64,000 nucleotides of DNA from Aquila chrysaetos chrysaetos (lineage: Eukaryota; Chordata; Aves; Accipitriformes; Accipitridae). The notes beneath the pieces were generated by a model that was not told where the DNA came from, searched no databases, and saw nothing but the letters and a program-made list of their open reading frames with translations. The stretch lies in assembly GCF_900496995.4 (NCBI RefSeq), contig NC_044005.1:26479363-26543362 (forward strand). The letters are read 5' to 3'. The translations under genes and the position numbers were made by a program. This document shows, in pieces, positions 32,041 to 47,662 of this stretch; the first letter of the stretch is position 1; every line of letters starts with the position of its first letter.

Positions 32041-35000
32041 CTGCACAGATACAGAAGAGAAAGAACAAGATTTACTTTGACGAGCATATTTCTAGAGCTA
32101 GAACTAGAATTAGAAACATTCAAGCCTTTTCACTCTAACAGCACCACCAAATCCAGGGTTCAGAGCAACTGGCAGTTTACAAGGAGATGATCACTCACCC
32201 CTTTAGAACTTTATCCCGTGTTCCAGGCAAGATGAGACACTTGCTTCTAAACCCAATTAAACTCTAGGTTTACGGTTAATATTAACTGAGAGTACATGCA
32301 AAACAATTTTCTTCAATTCATCTGTACTGTTCAGAGGTCTCTCTAACATTACTCTTCAAATCTCCACCTTCATCATCTACTTGCCATCTGAGGTCCACTT
32401 TTCCTATGACCTCCAGTGAGAACATTTAATTGAGTTTTTCACCCATAACCCTATTTTCAAGGCTAGGCAAACAATAAATGGCATTAGGGACAATTTTTCT
32501 TCTACCTTCCTCTCTTATTCTGCCTGCTATTCAAACTCAAATTGAAGAGAACATTGGCTCTAGGCTCTTCTGAAACTCTTAGCCTGCCTCAAGGGAATAA
32601 CATTCCACCAACCAACAACCTATGACGTCTTCCCACTGATATAGCCATTGAATAACCAAAAATCTAATAAGATACTCCACTTGAGCCTGTACAAAATCCT
32701 CTTAAGTAGAAGGAGTTCAAGAAGAAAATTCTGTTCAGACCACTCCTTCCTCCCAGAGAGGCAAATGGGCAGAGGAGAAAGCAGGGAAAGATCACTTGGG
32801 CTGTCCACGCAAGTCTCTACTTGCTTGCTTTTAACAGCCTGCATCATGAAGCCGAAACCTTAACAGACAAGACATGATTAGCAAACGCTTTGTGCTCTTA
32901 AAGGAGAGTAATTATAGGCATGTGAAAAAAGGAAGAGATCCCTGAGGTACTCTTCCTTGCATGCCTCCCGAGAGGCAGCAGGGCCATTAAAAATTCCATG
33001 ATGAAGAGGAAAAACAGCCTGGGAACAGCCAGGAGGCAATACAGCAAATTAATACACCAGCCGTCCCTTGGGAGGACTGCAAGAAAGCAGGAAACTCTCC
33101 TCACTTCACAAAATAAAATTATACCACTAATGATAACAGTCACCACACACACAAAACTGCTTCTAATGATGGGTGTGAAATTCCCAGTGCTGCGCACACA
33201 CTTTGAATGAAATCTCTTCTCATCACAGACATAAAGCAAGAAAGGTAATCTTGGTAGCGTACAATTTATACAGCCTTTCAAATAACACTTCCCAAGGAAC
33301 CCTTCACATAGAACCTCCTCCTTGACACTGAAAAGCCTTTCTTGAACACCCCGAATTGTGCTCAGTAATCTGGCCTTCAGCTCTTCTTAAACGAAGCACT
33401 GGGTTACCAGTATTCCAGACAAACTGCACCAAAATCCACCATTGAGACAAAGAAAACATTTCCATGGGAGAGAAAAGACTCCGCCTGGTAACTATACTCC
33501 ATTGAACACATTCATGATAGCAGAAACTAAGCAGAGACAGGTAATTTTGCATGGCATGGTAGGCATCAGGTTGAAGAAACTGGATATCCACAACATCAAG
33601 ACAATTTCTTCTCTAATACATTTCATATCATTCTCAGGGGATTAGCTTCCCCCCCACACACCATTCCGACAAATTTTCAAGTAGAGTTTCTCCAGGATTA
33701 GATGCAAGCTGTTAGGAGCTTACTAAAGCACAAACTACTGGAACAGACTCCGTTCACAGCAAAAGAGGAAGATGGTAACTGGGGCAATGGCTGAACAGCA
33801 TTTACAGTGATCACCTGAACCTCCTGTAAGAAAATGGACTACTAATAGGCTTGGCTCTTGAAGCACCTAAAAGAACAACTATAGTCAAGAAAACACTTCT
33901 GTGAAGGAACAATTTCCTTCTGAGCCCCTTGCAGCACCTTTACATAAAGCAAGCACCTTGCACCAGAGAGTTCAATCCTTGCCACATATATGGGGCCACG
34001 TAACACATTCATTCTTTCCATATTTCTTTCTCCTATAAAGATTCTTGAGCACATTTCACACTAAAATAGGAAGTACCTTCTCAAACTACAGGCACTTAAA
34101 AACACAGCTGCCTCTGGGATGGGACAACTCTGCCAACATTCAGTAACAATTCATCAGACATTATATTTGTCAGGACACCGGTCACCTGTTCATTAGAGGA
34201 AGGTACCAAGCATATATTCATTGGTTAACTAGACTACATATTCAGCAAAACCAAGCAAACGTGATCCCTCCAGGTTTAGAAATCTCTTGTCATAACCAGT
34301 AGCTTTGGAAAGGGCCTTCACTGATCATCATAAAGGCAGAGACTTTGCCTTGTTTGAATTTGTGAGCAGGATTTGTCTACCTCTCCTTTCTAGAAGACAA
34401 ACTTCTGTAGACCACTAAGTAAAACACTCAAGGCACAAGAAAGGTTATCCTAGCTGTAAATGAAGAGACCAATCGATCTTCTTGCTTCACGGCCCCAAAA
34501 TATCCCCACAGTGGGGCAAAAGCACAGAAAGGAACTAATCTGCTGATGCACAACCTTCTGAATTCTTTTTATTCTCATCCAGTTGAATGTGTAAGAGCTT
34601 ATTTCTTCCTCCCTCCCCCTTTCCAGCTTTAATATGCTGGCTACAGCAGCATGAGGTCATGGTGCGACATCACAAAATTCCCTGCAGAAGCCAGTGGGAG
34701 GAGAGGCTTTCCTGGGTGGGTGCCAAGCTTTCGTTCAGACACATACAACCTCAGTACATTTTTCATGCTCTATTTGCTAATTAACAAGGGAAAGAAAGCC
34801 ATGAAGCTGAAAGTCCAGACGTTTCCTTCAGATTTGGTCCTTCATACAAGCACATACGCAGAATTGTGTCCCAAGCAAGGCTTTGTCTCCTTGCACAAGG
34901 AAATTGCTCAAGGGCACCTTACCTTTAGACAGTCACCTGCAGCACAAGAACAGGAGTCACCTCCAAGGCCAACACTTGAATTTAATTTAGGATTAGTCAG

Positions 35001-35563
35001 CAGAAGGTGCCTGAATAGCATATTAACCCCAACTATGCAGACTCAAATATACCTCAACGTTTGGCCAGACCAAATCTAAATTTTAGCTATAACAACAGAG
35101 AGAGATATCAAGTTATTAGAGGTCTCAGGTGAGTTCTGAATCTGCTCAGAGGGTCTATTTTAGGCACCCAGGATACCAAAATGCCTCAGCATGTCACCCA
35201 CATGAGCTTGTCAGCACCTTCCCTCTCATCTTGTTCCAATTTTAATAGTGGGCAACAATACTATGCCCATTTGTACCTATACAACAGACTCGCAGCAACT
35301 CACTACACAATCCAGAACAGATCATGTTTATTTCTAAAAGCATAGTATGTTCTGCCTGTCTGTCATACACTGTTTCATATACTCTAAGCACTTAGTGTAT
35401 TTAGACTCTCAAATAATCTGTATCAGTATGTTTTATGCTAGGTTTGAACACAGGCCTCCTAGGACTTCCAGGTCCATGATTATTGTTCAGACCACATAGT
35501 ACTACTGAAGATAACCATGGGAGGGAAGTGAGACAACCCCAACAGAGCAGAGCAAGGGAGTTA

Positions 35564-35668
<105 letters not shown>

Positions 35669-37660
35669 TTATTTAAGCAAAGCGTTAAAAGAAATAGTCT
35701 CCAGATACAACTGCTCAGATCTATTCCTTATAGTTGTTCATACACTATAAGGAGACCTTTCCAACACATCAAGGGGTGAGACTAGGTGAGAACTGACTCT
35801 CACTTCAGACAAAAGGCTAGCACGGGGTGCAACAGCAAATCTCATAACCATCTTCTCACAACAGACAGCCTTATAAGCACACTCCTATTTTCAACTTGCA
35901 TTATTAAAAATGCTGGTTGACTAAGAGCATGCTCAAAGTGGTCTACTGCTGCATGCCATGAGCAAAAAGCCTGCCTCCCTTTCAGGAAGCCTCTTGTCTA
36001 TCTTCACGTTGTAGAGAGAAAAGTCACTGTTATGAATGGTGCAAGCACAAAACTTCCCACAGAGCAGTTCCAATATTCCCTATGGTCATATGTATCACTG
36101 AAACAGTCCTCTAGAAGACTCATGCCCACCAGCTTCAGTTCACAATGAGCTCCCAACTCATTCCACAGCAAGTGAGCTGCTCCCCCCGCTCCCAACCCAC
36201 CTCACAAACTTTCTTCGCAAACTGCTTAAAACAGATTTCTGAAACACTGCATGGTCAGTCTAATCTTAGATCCTTTGTTAGATATACACTAGACAAATCC
36301 TGAAGGCATCAAACCTGTGCAAGACAGCTTGTTGTAGAAGACGCAACTCTTAAGATTTTTTTAAAGGTCAGGACAGAAATGGAATAATCTAGTCAATCAA
36401 TGCATGGAGCAAACTTTGCTCAATATGCAAATAGAAAGTTTAGACTGGTAGCTTCTCTGGGGTACCTGCATTACACTTCCATTCAGCATCTCCTCTTTAT
36501 TTATAATTCACACCATAAGCAGGAAATTCAATTCCATCTGCTTTGCAAAGTGCTACACCAATCTCCAGAATACTTTTCTTGTATTATTAGTATTAATGAT
36601 GCATTTTTAAATACGGACAAATGAATAATCCACAGCTGTAGCAGGACTCATCATAAAAGCTATCTGCAACTCTAGAACACAGTACTAGGCCTTTGCCTTC
36701 AACCTTTCTGAGAAAGAAGAGGCATTATGCACCACAAAGCTGGGGAGCTCCTCCTTAAGTTGGACTGTTAGTTTACTGTCAGTGAAGTATACACTGCAGC
36801 TGCACAGTAGGGGAGAATCACCAGTAACCCTCTGTAGCTGATTCAGGTTCATTTAAGAAAAAAAAAAGTAATTTATTTTGGTCATTTTAAAGCTTACATA
36901 GTTATCATTCTTACCTTTAGCAGTATAAAAGCGGTATGTGAAATGTTGTCATTAGCAGAAAATACACAATTGCACAAAGGCCTGAAAATTATTTCTTGCC
37001 ATACATGTATTTTTAGTCACCTGAAGGGTAAACCAGATTTCAATCCTACTGCTCACCAACCAAAAACCAGCTCACAAAGGAAGAGAAGTGAGTGTGCATG
37101 GCTAGGAACACTGTTACAACAGGACTGCTCAAATGGAAGATCCTTTTTGCTTTCTGCTATTAAGAATCTAAGCTCTTATATTTTAAGTAAAAAAGCCTCC
37201 TACCACTGCAGCTATGAAAGACTTACTGGAGAACATAAAAGTGCATACAGAAGAGTTTCAGTTACAAGAATGCCTATTTCTCTTGCTTATCACCTCTTAC
37301 ATTTTCCTGTTACGGCTGCTATTTAACTACAATCAGCTCACCAGTTTTTTTCCCTTCTCTGTTGATGAGACTATCAGGTAGAAGCCTGAACCAAACAAGG
37401 CAAAACAAAGCATTTAAAAAAGAAAAATGTTCTAGCTCTTGTGGAATTTTGAGAGGCCAAAGCTCCTCCTGCCAAGATGCATTTTACCTCCCACTCACTG
37501 TCAGAGAGGAAGGCCTACACTAACCTGAAACAGGGAGATAAACAAAAGGAGTTCCTGAACTATTCAGTTTAAATAGACAATATAATGCCTGAGACACGGG
37601 TTGCGTTCAAAGCCGAGAAGACATCAGTTAACAAAATGAGAAGGGACAGGGCTGCCTTAC

Positions 37661-37715
37661 CTCATGTGCACAAGCCACAGTGTGTGGGAAATCAGAAGCC
37701 GGCACTTTGTTCTTT
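37661..37715 (-). CDS. GPATCH2L: GPATCH2L coding exon 6 (residues 350-368)
   Basis: A 55-bp microexon-like exon between CTTCTCTCTAG and the donor GTAAGG. It encodes KNKVPASDFPHTVACAHE, matching the human KNKALASDFPH and CAHE segments. It completes the split Glu codon and ends in phase 0. Confidence 0.93.
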
Positions 37716-38610
37716 CTAGAGAGAAGGAAACCAAGAAAATAAAAAAAGTAGAGCAGAGTCAGCTTACCTGGTTGCGATCTCTTTTCCCCATGGATGGTAA
37801 CCAAAAACTGGAAGGAGGCAGAGTCGGAAGGACAGGTGGGAGCAATGATAAGGAAGAAATGAACACAGGGGCAAAAAAAAGGAGGGTTGGGGATAAGGAG
37901 AGAAGGGGAAGGGAAGAACAAATGGAGGGAGAAGGAGAAAGATTAAACATCAGCAGGACTCATTAAAAACAATTAATTTCAGATCCAAGGAAGAAAACTG
38001 GATACCAACAACTGGTGAAGGCTGGACCCACTGCACTGCAGTCAAGAGGTGCCATCCTTACCTATCTATTGCCCAACTAGAATAGCATTAGAGGCATGCC
38101 AAAGGATAGGCACCATGACTATTTCTGGTGCTGACTACAATTTAAATATACTAATTGGAGAAGGAGACAGAACACCAAAGAAAGAGAAAGCAATTTCGCG
38201 GCTGCCTTGTCAGCATCATTTCTGCAGTCTGGGTACACATCCGTAGCATGACTCCACAGAGAAGCTTTTCAAAAAAACTATCATATAGGGCTCGGTCTTT
38301 TCATACTGTGCAGAAGATCTGCAGTTATTTCAATGGCACATTATAAAGGAAAGAAAAAGCTGACTGTAACCAAAAGGGCATTTGAGCAGTGTCCACTCAC
38401 TGGGGCAGCCTTACAGACAAAAGGGAAGTCAGCAATTGCAAATAAGAAAACAAAGAAGCCATCAGTAGAGGATTGTCTTCCTTTCCACAGGTCACTGCAT
38501 GCTTAAGTTACCACCCAGTTCTTCATTCCCTTCAGTCCCAGGAGGGAAGAGGACCCTGTAGTTCTTCCTCCCCTCCCACAGTTCTACACAACAGTTGTTA
38601 AGGGCCTTAC

Positions 38611-38678
38611 TCTTTCTGGCGTGGATCACTAACAACATGACCTAGCCTCTCGGTGCCCAGAGCGCTCATGGAGGTCTC
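38611..38678 (-). CDS. GPATCH2L: GPATCH2L coding exon 5 (residues 328-350)
   Basis: A 68-bp exon with acceptor TTTGTGTTTCAG and a strong GTAAGG donor. It encodes ETSMSALGTERLGHVV then SDPRQK plus the first two bases of a Glu codon. The human exon reads almost the same (ETSINTLGTER, then ISDPRQKE), so it is a secure match from memory. Confidence 0.93.
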
Positions 38679-39484
38679 CTGAAACACAAAGACAGGTAAA
38701 AGGTTGCAGACTCTCACAAAGAGAGCAGATATAATAGTTTGCTGCTGCCTATAAGAACAGATCTTAATCCCCTGGGCTGCATCCCTTCTTTCCCAGCCCA
38801 CTCTCAGCTAAACATATTCACCCTCTCCTTTTAGAACCAAAACTGACCTGATTTGACTAATTAGAATGGCAGAAAATCATCCAGTTTTATTTGCGGGGCT
38901 TGGTTTTTATTATTTTAGTGATATTTGCTTGCACAGGGGCACACCAAGGAGTGGACCAGTACAAAATACACAGCACGAGGATGCAGTTAAGAACAGGGGA
39001 AATGGCTGAGAAGTGCTTATTTCCAGGTTGCTGGGTTCAGCTGGGCCAGACAGGCTGAGAGACAGGACATCATGTTGTCCCACTAACAATGGGGATTCAT
39101 GAAGCACAGGTGAATGGAACAAGGAGTACGCATGAAGCTTTTGCCCTTTCTGAAAGCAACAATTCAGCAGCAGGACCTCTGGCAGCTAAAGAAAAGGTAG
39201 AACCTAGGAGAAAGGACCTGCTCTGGGAGCACGTTTCTCCCTGCAAGACACTGCCCTGTATACATGCTTGATGCTGACATACATGTATACACACAGTCTG
39301 AAGCACCAGCTGTTCATATCTGCATAGCAACTACCTCCAAGGAAGAAATAATACTTTGCAGTAAGGTTCTGAAGATGAGGGTAAAAGGCTTTCACAGGTA
39401 AGATTTGTTCGTGCCAGGTACACAGGCAAAATACACTCAAAGTTTGGGGGAAGTTGTAGCAGCAAGGGTGAAAGATGGGCTATT

Positions 39485-39740
39485 TGTTACAGCAGGAAAA
39501 TTATTAACTTAAAGTGCCGTAATGTTTAAATTTACGGTTTATTACTGTGTAAATTACAAGCCGTACTTTTGGTAATTAGCAGCTCGCTGGCGGGGAGCTC
39601 TGAATGAAACTCATTATTTATGATTACAATTTAGAGAGAGATGGTGAAGGGGGAGCAGTGACCTCCGCTGCAAATGACAAAGATCCCTTTAAGGTGATGA
39701 AGATGAATTAAACAAGTAAATATTATCCTTCTCATTTGGA
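39485..39740. promoter_or_regulatory. Putative conserved non-coding element in intron 4
   Basis: Very dense in homeodomain-type ATTA/TAAT cores: AAATTTACGGTTTATTACTG, GGTAATTAGCAGCTCGC, CTCATTATTTATGATTACAA. CpGs are retained at ACGG and CTCGCTGGCGG. There is no coding potential. It has the look of an ancient enhancer; which promoter it serves is unknown. Confidence 0.45.
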
Positions 39741-40732
39741 TCATTAGAGGTACTGCCGACAGGCCCAGCCACTTGCAGGTGGCCTGAGGAACCCTACCCA
39801 AAGCCAGTCTCTTGCCAGCTGAGAATTCATATTTTAAATGCTGGTTACAACTAAGCAAGGTGAGCGCAAGAAAGAAGGGGCAAACAAGGATTTTTCAAGT
39901 GTGACTGACAGAAGGCAGAAGTTGCATTCATCCAGACTCCAGACCCCTCTAACACATCTTGCTAACAGACTCTAAAGTCAGCCAGCTCAGAACATATGGC
40001 AGTATTTTCAAAAGCACAGAGCACATTCCAATAAAAGAAGAGCCAAACACAGCCAACACCTTCCTTCTCAGAAACATCTTTTATGACAGACAGCAGCACT
40101 CAACACTCCAAGATCCAGACCCAACCAAGTGTATCCCTCCCTCTTTTAGATAAGCATCTGCAAAGTATTGCTTATTCCTTTAGAAACAGGACTAATATTT
40201 TGTTTGCCCTACATATAATAAACCCAGTCAATGGCTTTGGGTAACTTTGTCTACATTATTGCATATACCCTTTTATTCTTCTGTCTCCCCACTAAAAACA
40301 CAACTACTAAAACAACCTTCCTTTGCTGCCATTCAGATCAGTCTGCTTCCCTATCTAAAATTTGGCCTTCCTTCACCTTTGAGTCACCTCTCTGCCCTTG
40401 TAGTCTCAGATTATGAGCATGGACAAGTCTCATGCCATCATCATTTCCCCCTACATTTTGTCTAAATCTTCTTGATATTTATGCTCCCTGTCATTCATCT
40501 TCAGACCTCCTTTCATACTGCTTTTAGCACTGATCAACTGTCTTGGCCAATCCAAACCTGCCTTAAAATCCACTTAGTCACTCCATCAACTTCTGACAGT
40601 TAAAGCAGTTAAACAAATCAAACAATACATGAAACAAAAAATGTACAGGGTCCCTTTCTGCAGAAAACAATTCACGTGGTATCTTAGAATAGTACTTCAG
40701 GACTGATCAGCACTGGAAATACAAAATTATTA

Positions 40733-40945
<213 letters not shown>

Positions 40946-41164
40946 TCAATCTGCAAGAGGCAGATGTGCCAATTTATTGACAAATCAAATAAAGTCCCTA
41001 TTAAAAAAAAAGAAGACTCAAGAATGTGGGTGGCTGATATGAGTATTTTAGTGTCCTCCCCAGCAGTGCAGCTATTTTTAATTGGATCGCAAAAAACCCC
41101 AGATCACTAATATCAGTTTAAATTGCAGCACCTATGAACAGAATCTACTCTTGCCATCACATCA

Positions 41165-44790
<3,626 letters not shown>

Positions 44791-44855
44791 CTTGGCGGCC
44801 CTCATCATTGGTAAACAGGCCAGTATCACTGCTGCTGCATACACTGCTGGTTTCA
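44791..44855 (-). CDS. GPATCH2L: GPATCH2L coding exon 2 (residues 220-242)
   Basis: A 65-bp exon. It has a pyrimidine-rich acceptor (TTTTTGTTCCAG) and a GTAACA donor. It completes the Cys codon from exon 1 and reads ETSSVCSSSDTG, then LFTNDEGRQ, a serine-rich segment that is near identical in GPATCH2 and GPATCH2L proteins. It ends with the first base of a split Gly codon. The reading phase matches both neighbours exactly, which makes this short exon secure. Confidence 0.95.
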
Positions 44856-46164
44856 CTGGAACAAAAACAAACAAAAAACCCCATTGTTACAATTGCAGCA
44901 GATAAAAAACAAAAACCTACTTTATCACATTTTACTAGCTTCTCTGAGCCCAAAATGCTTTACGTATCTCACAAAAATTGCATTTCAGATACATGGCTGG
45001 CTCTCACGGGACATAATTGCTTTATGTTAAAACCTAGCAATGCTGCATCACTTGAAAAAGAGTAAAATCCTGTATCTAGTCTAGTTCTAAGTTATCAAAA
45101 AGTAATTAATACAATGGCATTTGCCTCGGGTACTAGAGTTAATAACCTAACTATGACATTGTCTGGAATACTCACTAGGAAATCAAGTGCAGTTAAAAAC
45201 TCTGTCCTTAGGTCACTTAACAGCTACTGAAAACCCTGTGAAGTTTTCTACTTCAAATTCCTTTTTCTCAAAAATGTTATACAGGTACATAATCCCGCAC
45301 TTCAGTCTACGGCAACTTTTATTTTATTTGGAGGGAAGAGCAGCTGGTACATTCACAACTCTTCAGCTGAATACCTTAGCGCAGCATGACTTGCTGCTGC
45401 TGAATGCAAACTTGTTACAGCACACTTTGCATCTGCTGAAGCAGTTACAGGAGATTTAATTCTTGAACTAAAGAATTAAACTAGAAATTGATGTGTAGAA
45501 AGACATTAATTGACTGTAAAGCTGGATGAATATTTGTAGCAGAAGTACATGTTGAGGTCAGTCCCAAGCATCTGATGGCTTTAATGCTGATATTAAACCA
45601 ATCCTCAGACGCTTTGGGCAGTACTTCCTCTGATTTAGCTGAGAGATATCAGAACAAGCAGAAACTACTTACTGCCTACCCCTTAGCACTAAGGCCTTAG
45701 ATGCGAACGTTGGGTATAACTTGGCACCATAATCAATCTCCAATCAGGGCATGCTGTTAGAAAGCATCTCTGGATCCCTCTTTTCCAGGGAAATTGGATC
45801 ATACTAGACACCAGTATCAGCTGGAGACCCCTTGATTCAAAAGGCTGAATGATGAGGGACCACAAGATGTGTCACCCCAAAGAATTACAAGCACATAATA
45901 AAACCCCATTTTGTGAGCATATTATTGCTCTTAGAAAATGCACTCTAAAGTGTAGCCAAATCATGCTGGATATCTACAAACTCTGCATCTTCATCATTGT
46001 ATAAACGCCATTTAAACTTAAAGGATGAATAGTCTGTACATCATTCCCACATTTCAGTATGTAAGTTAATATCAAATTCCAAATCAATCCATTACAAAGT
46101 TTTGCCATCCATTCACCCTCCCACATTATACACCATAGCAATTAAGGCCAAAGACTGAGAACCA

Positions 46165-46350
46165 CGAGTCATTCATTTCATTCCTAGCTCTCCTACCAAC
46201 TCACTGTATGACCCTGGGCAAATCTCTTAGCGTGTCTGCTTTCCCTTTTGAAAGCCTGGATTAAAAGTCCTCACAAGCAGCAGATGCGAGGATTGAGTGA
46301 CTGCTTCATAAGGGTTTTAGCATCCTCAGAGGAAAGGTGCCTGAGAAAGG
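46165..46350 (+). mobile_element. MIR-like ancient SINE in intron 1
   Basis: CTGTATGACCCTGGGCAAAT (46204 on) followed by CTCTTAG is the diagnostic MIR core (family form TGTGTGACCTTGGGCAAGTCACTTAAC). Downstream, GCGAGGATTGAGTGA and CAGAGGAAAGGTGCC match the tail portion in order. Plus strand, antisense to GPATCH2L. Confidence 0.65.
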
Positions 46351-46554
46351 AAAAAGCATTGTCAAGATTCCAGATCATATTAACAGCACTTTAAGCATCC
46401 TGTTGTACGGAGAGCTCTTTGGTTCCTTATAGATACACATTACTGCCAGAGCTTTACTGGACCAAACTTTCACAGATCTCACCCTCTTCACCACCCCTTT
46501 TACACTTCAGGGCTGAACACAAACTAGACTCCTACACAAGCCTTTCTGCAGGTC

Positions 46555-47060
46555 CGGTAAGCACTGATTAATGACCTCCACTTGCAAAGGAGGCTACTTA
46601 CCTTAACCATGAAATAATGAATGCTATTGATCCGACAAGCTACTGCTATAGAGTGTTATTGATCACCCAATCTTTGGTTAAAATGGTCCTCATTTAGCAA
46701 TTTCACTGTCGCAAACACCTGGAGCAAAGCATGCTTATAATTAAATAGTTTGGGGGAGTTAAAGTGAGAGGTGATGGACAGAGATCTCAGGTTTCCCCCA
46801 TTTATTCTTTTGCCTGAGCTATTGTTTGTGTCAGGAGGGATATTGATTTTCTATAAAAATAAGAAAACAAGAGGCACCGAGGGGCTGCAGAAGGTCAGGC
46901 TGGGCTGGAGAAGGAGGGGAAGCTGAACACTCTGTCTTTGTCACTTGCCTTCCAAGAGAGGAATTTTTTCTTTACGGAGAGACTGGCCTCCAATTCATTA
47001 GCTTAGCCAGGCTCTTGACTGCCACTGCAGGCTGTCATCAAAAGCGTAAAGTGACTGTAC
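46555..47060. promoter_or_regulatory. Putative conserved non-coding block in intron 1
   Basis: Sequence with AAGCACTGATTAATGACC, TAATGAATGCTATTGATC and GAGTGTTATTGATCACCC, just left of the solo LTR and right of a MIR. Two ATTGATC repeats 36 bases apart could be cut-like or PBX-type sites (inference). Confidence 0.35.
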
Positions 47061-47105
47061 TGCACAGTCAGGATGAGCACTGGTTACACTCCCAGGCCAG
47101 AATAC

Positions 47106-47662
47106 TGTACTGGTTTTTGCTGGGATAGAGTTAAATTTTCCTCATAGTAGCTCTATGGGTCTATGTTTTGGATTTGTGACCAAAACAGCATTGATAATAC
47201 ACTGATGTTTTAGTTATTACTGAACAGTGCTTAAACAGTGCCAAGGCCGTCTCTGTTTCTCACACTGCCCTGCCAGCAAGTAGGCTGGGGGTGCACAAGA
47301 AGCTGGGAGGGGACACAGCCAGGACAGCTGACCCCAGCTGACCAGAGGGCTATCCCACACCATATGACATCACGCTCAGCAATAAAAGCTAGGAGAAAGG
47401 AGGAGGGAGGGGGGGACATTTGGGATTACAGCATTTGTCTTCCCAAGCAATTGTTACACATGATGGAGCCCTGCTTTCCTGGAAATGGCTAAACATCTGC
47501 CTGCCAATGGGAAGTAGTGAATTAATTCCTTATTTTGGTTTGCTTGTATGCATAGCTTTTGCTTTACCTATTAGACCAACTTTATGTTTCTCGCTTACTC
47601 TTCCAATTCTCTCCCCCATCCCACTGCAGGGGAGTGAGTGGGCAGCTGTGTGGAGCTCAACA
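47106..47662 (+). mobile_element. Solo LTR of an avian endogenous retrovirus (ERVL-like)
   Basis: A 557-bp solo LTR in intron 1 of GPATCH2L, antisense to the gene. It begins TGTACTGG, ends CTCAACA, and is flanked by perfect 5-bp target duplications AATAC (47101-47105 and 47663-47667). A 5-bp duplication fits class III/ERVL elements. The body matches from memory the abundant neoavian LTR with GGCTGGGATAGAGTTAATTT near its start and GGGGACACAGCCAGGACAGC in the middle. Promoter relics include a CRE-like TGACATCA (47365-47372, one step from TGACGTCA) and an AATAAAAGC TATA-like site at 47381. No viral coding sequence remains, so there are no gag, pol or env parts to describe. Confidence 0.88.
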
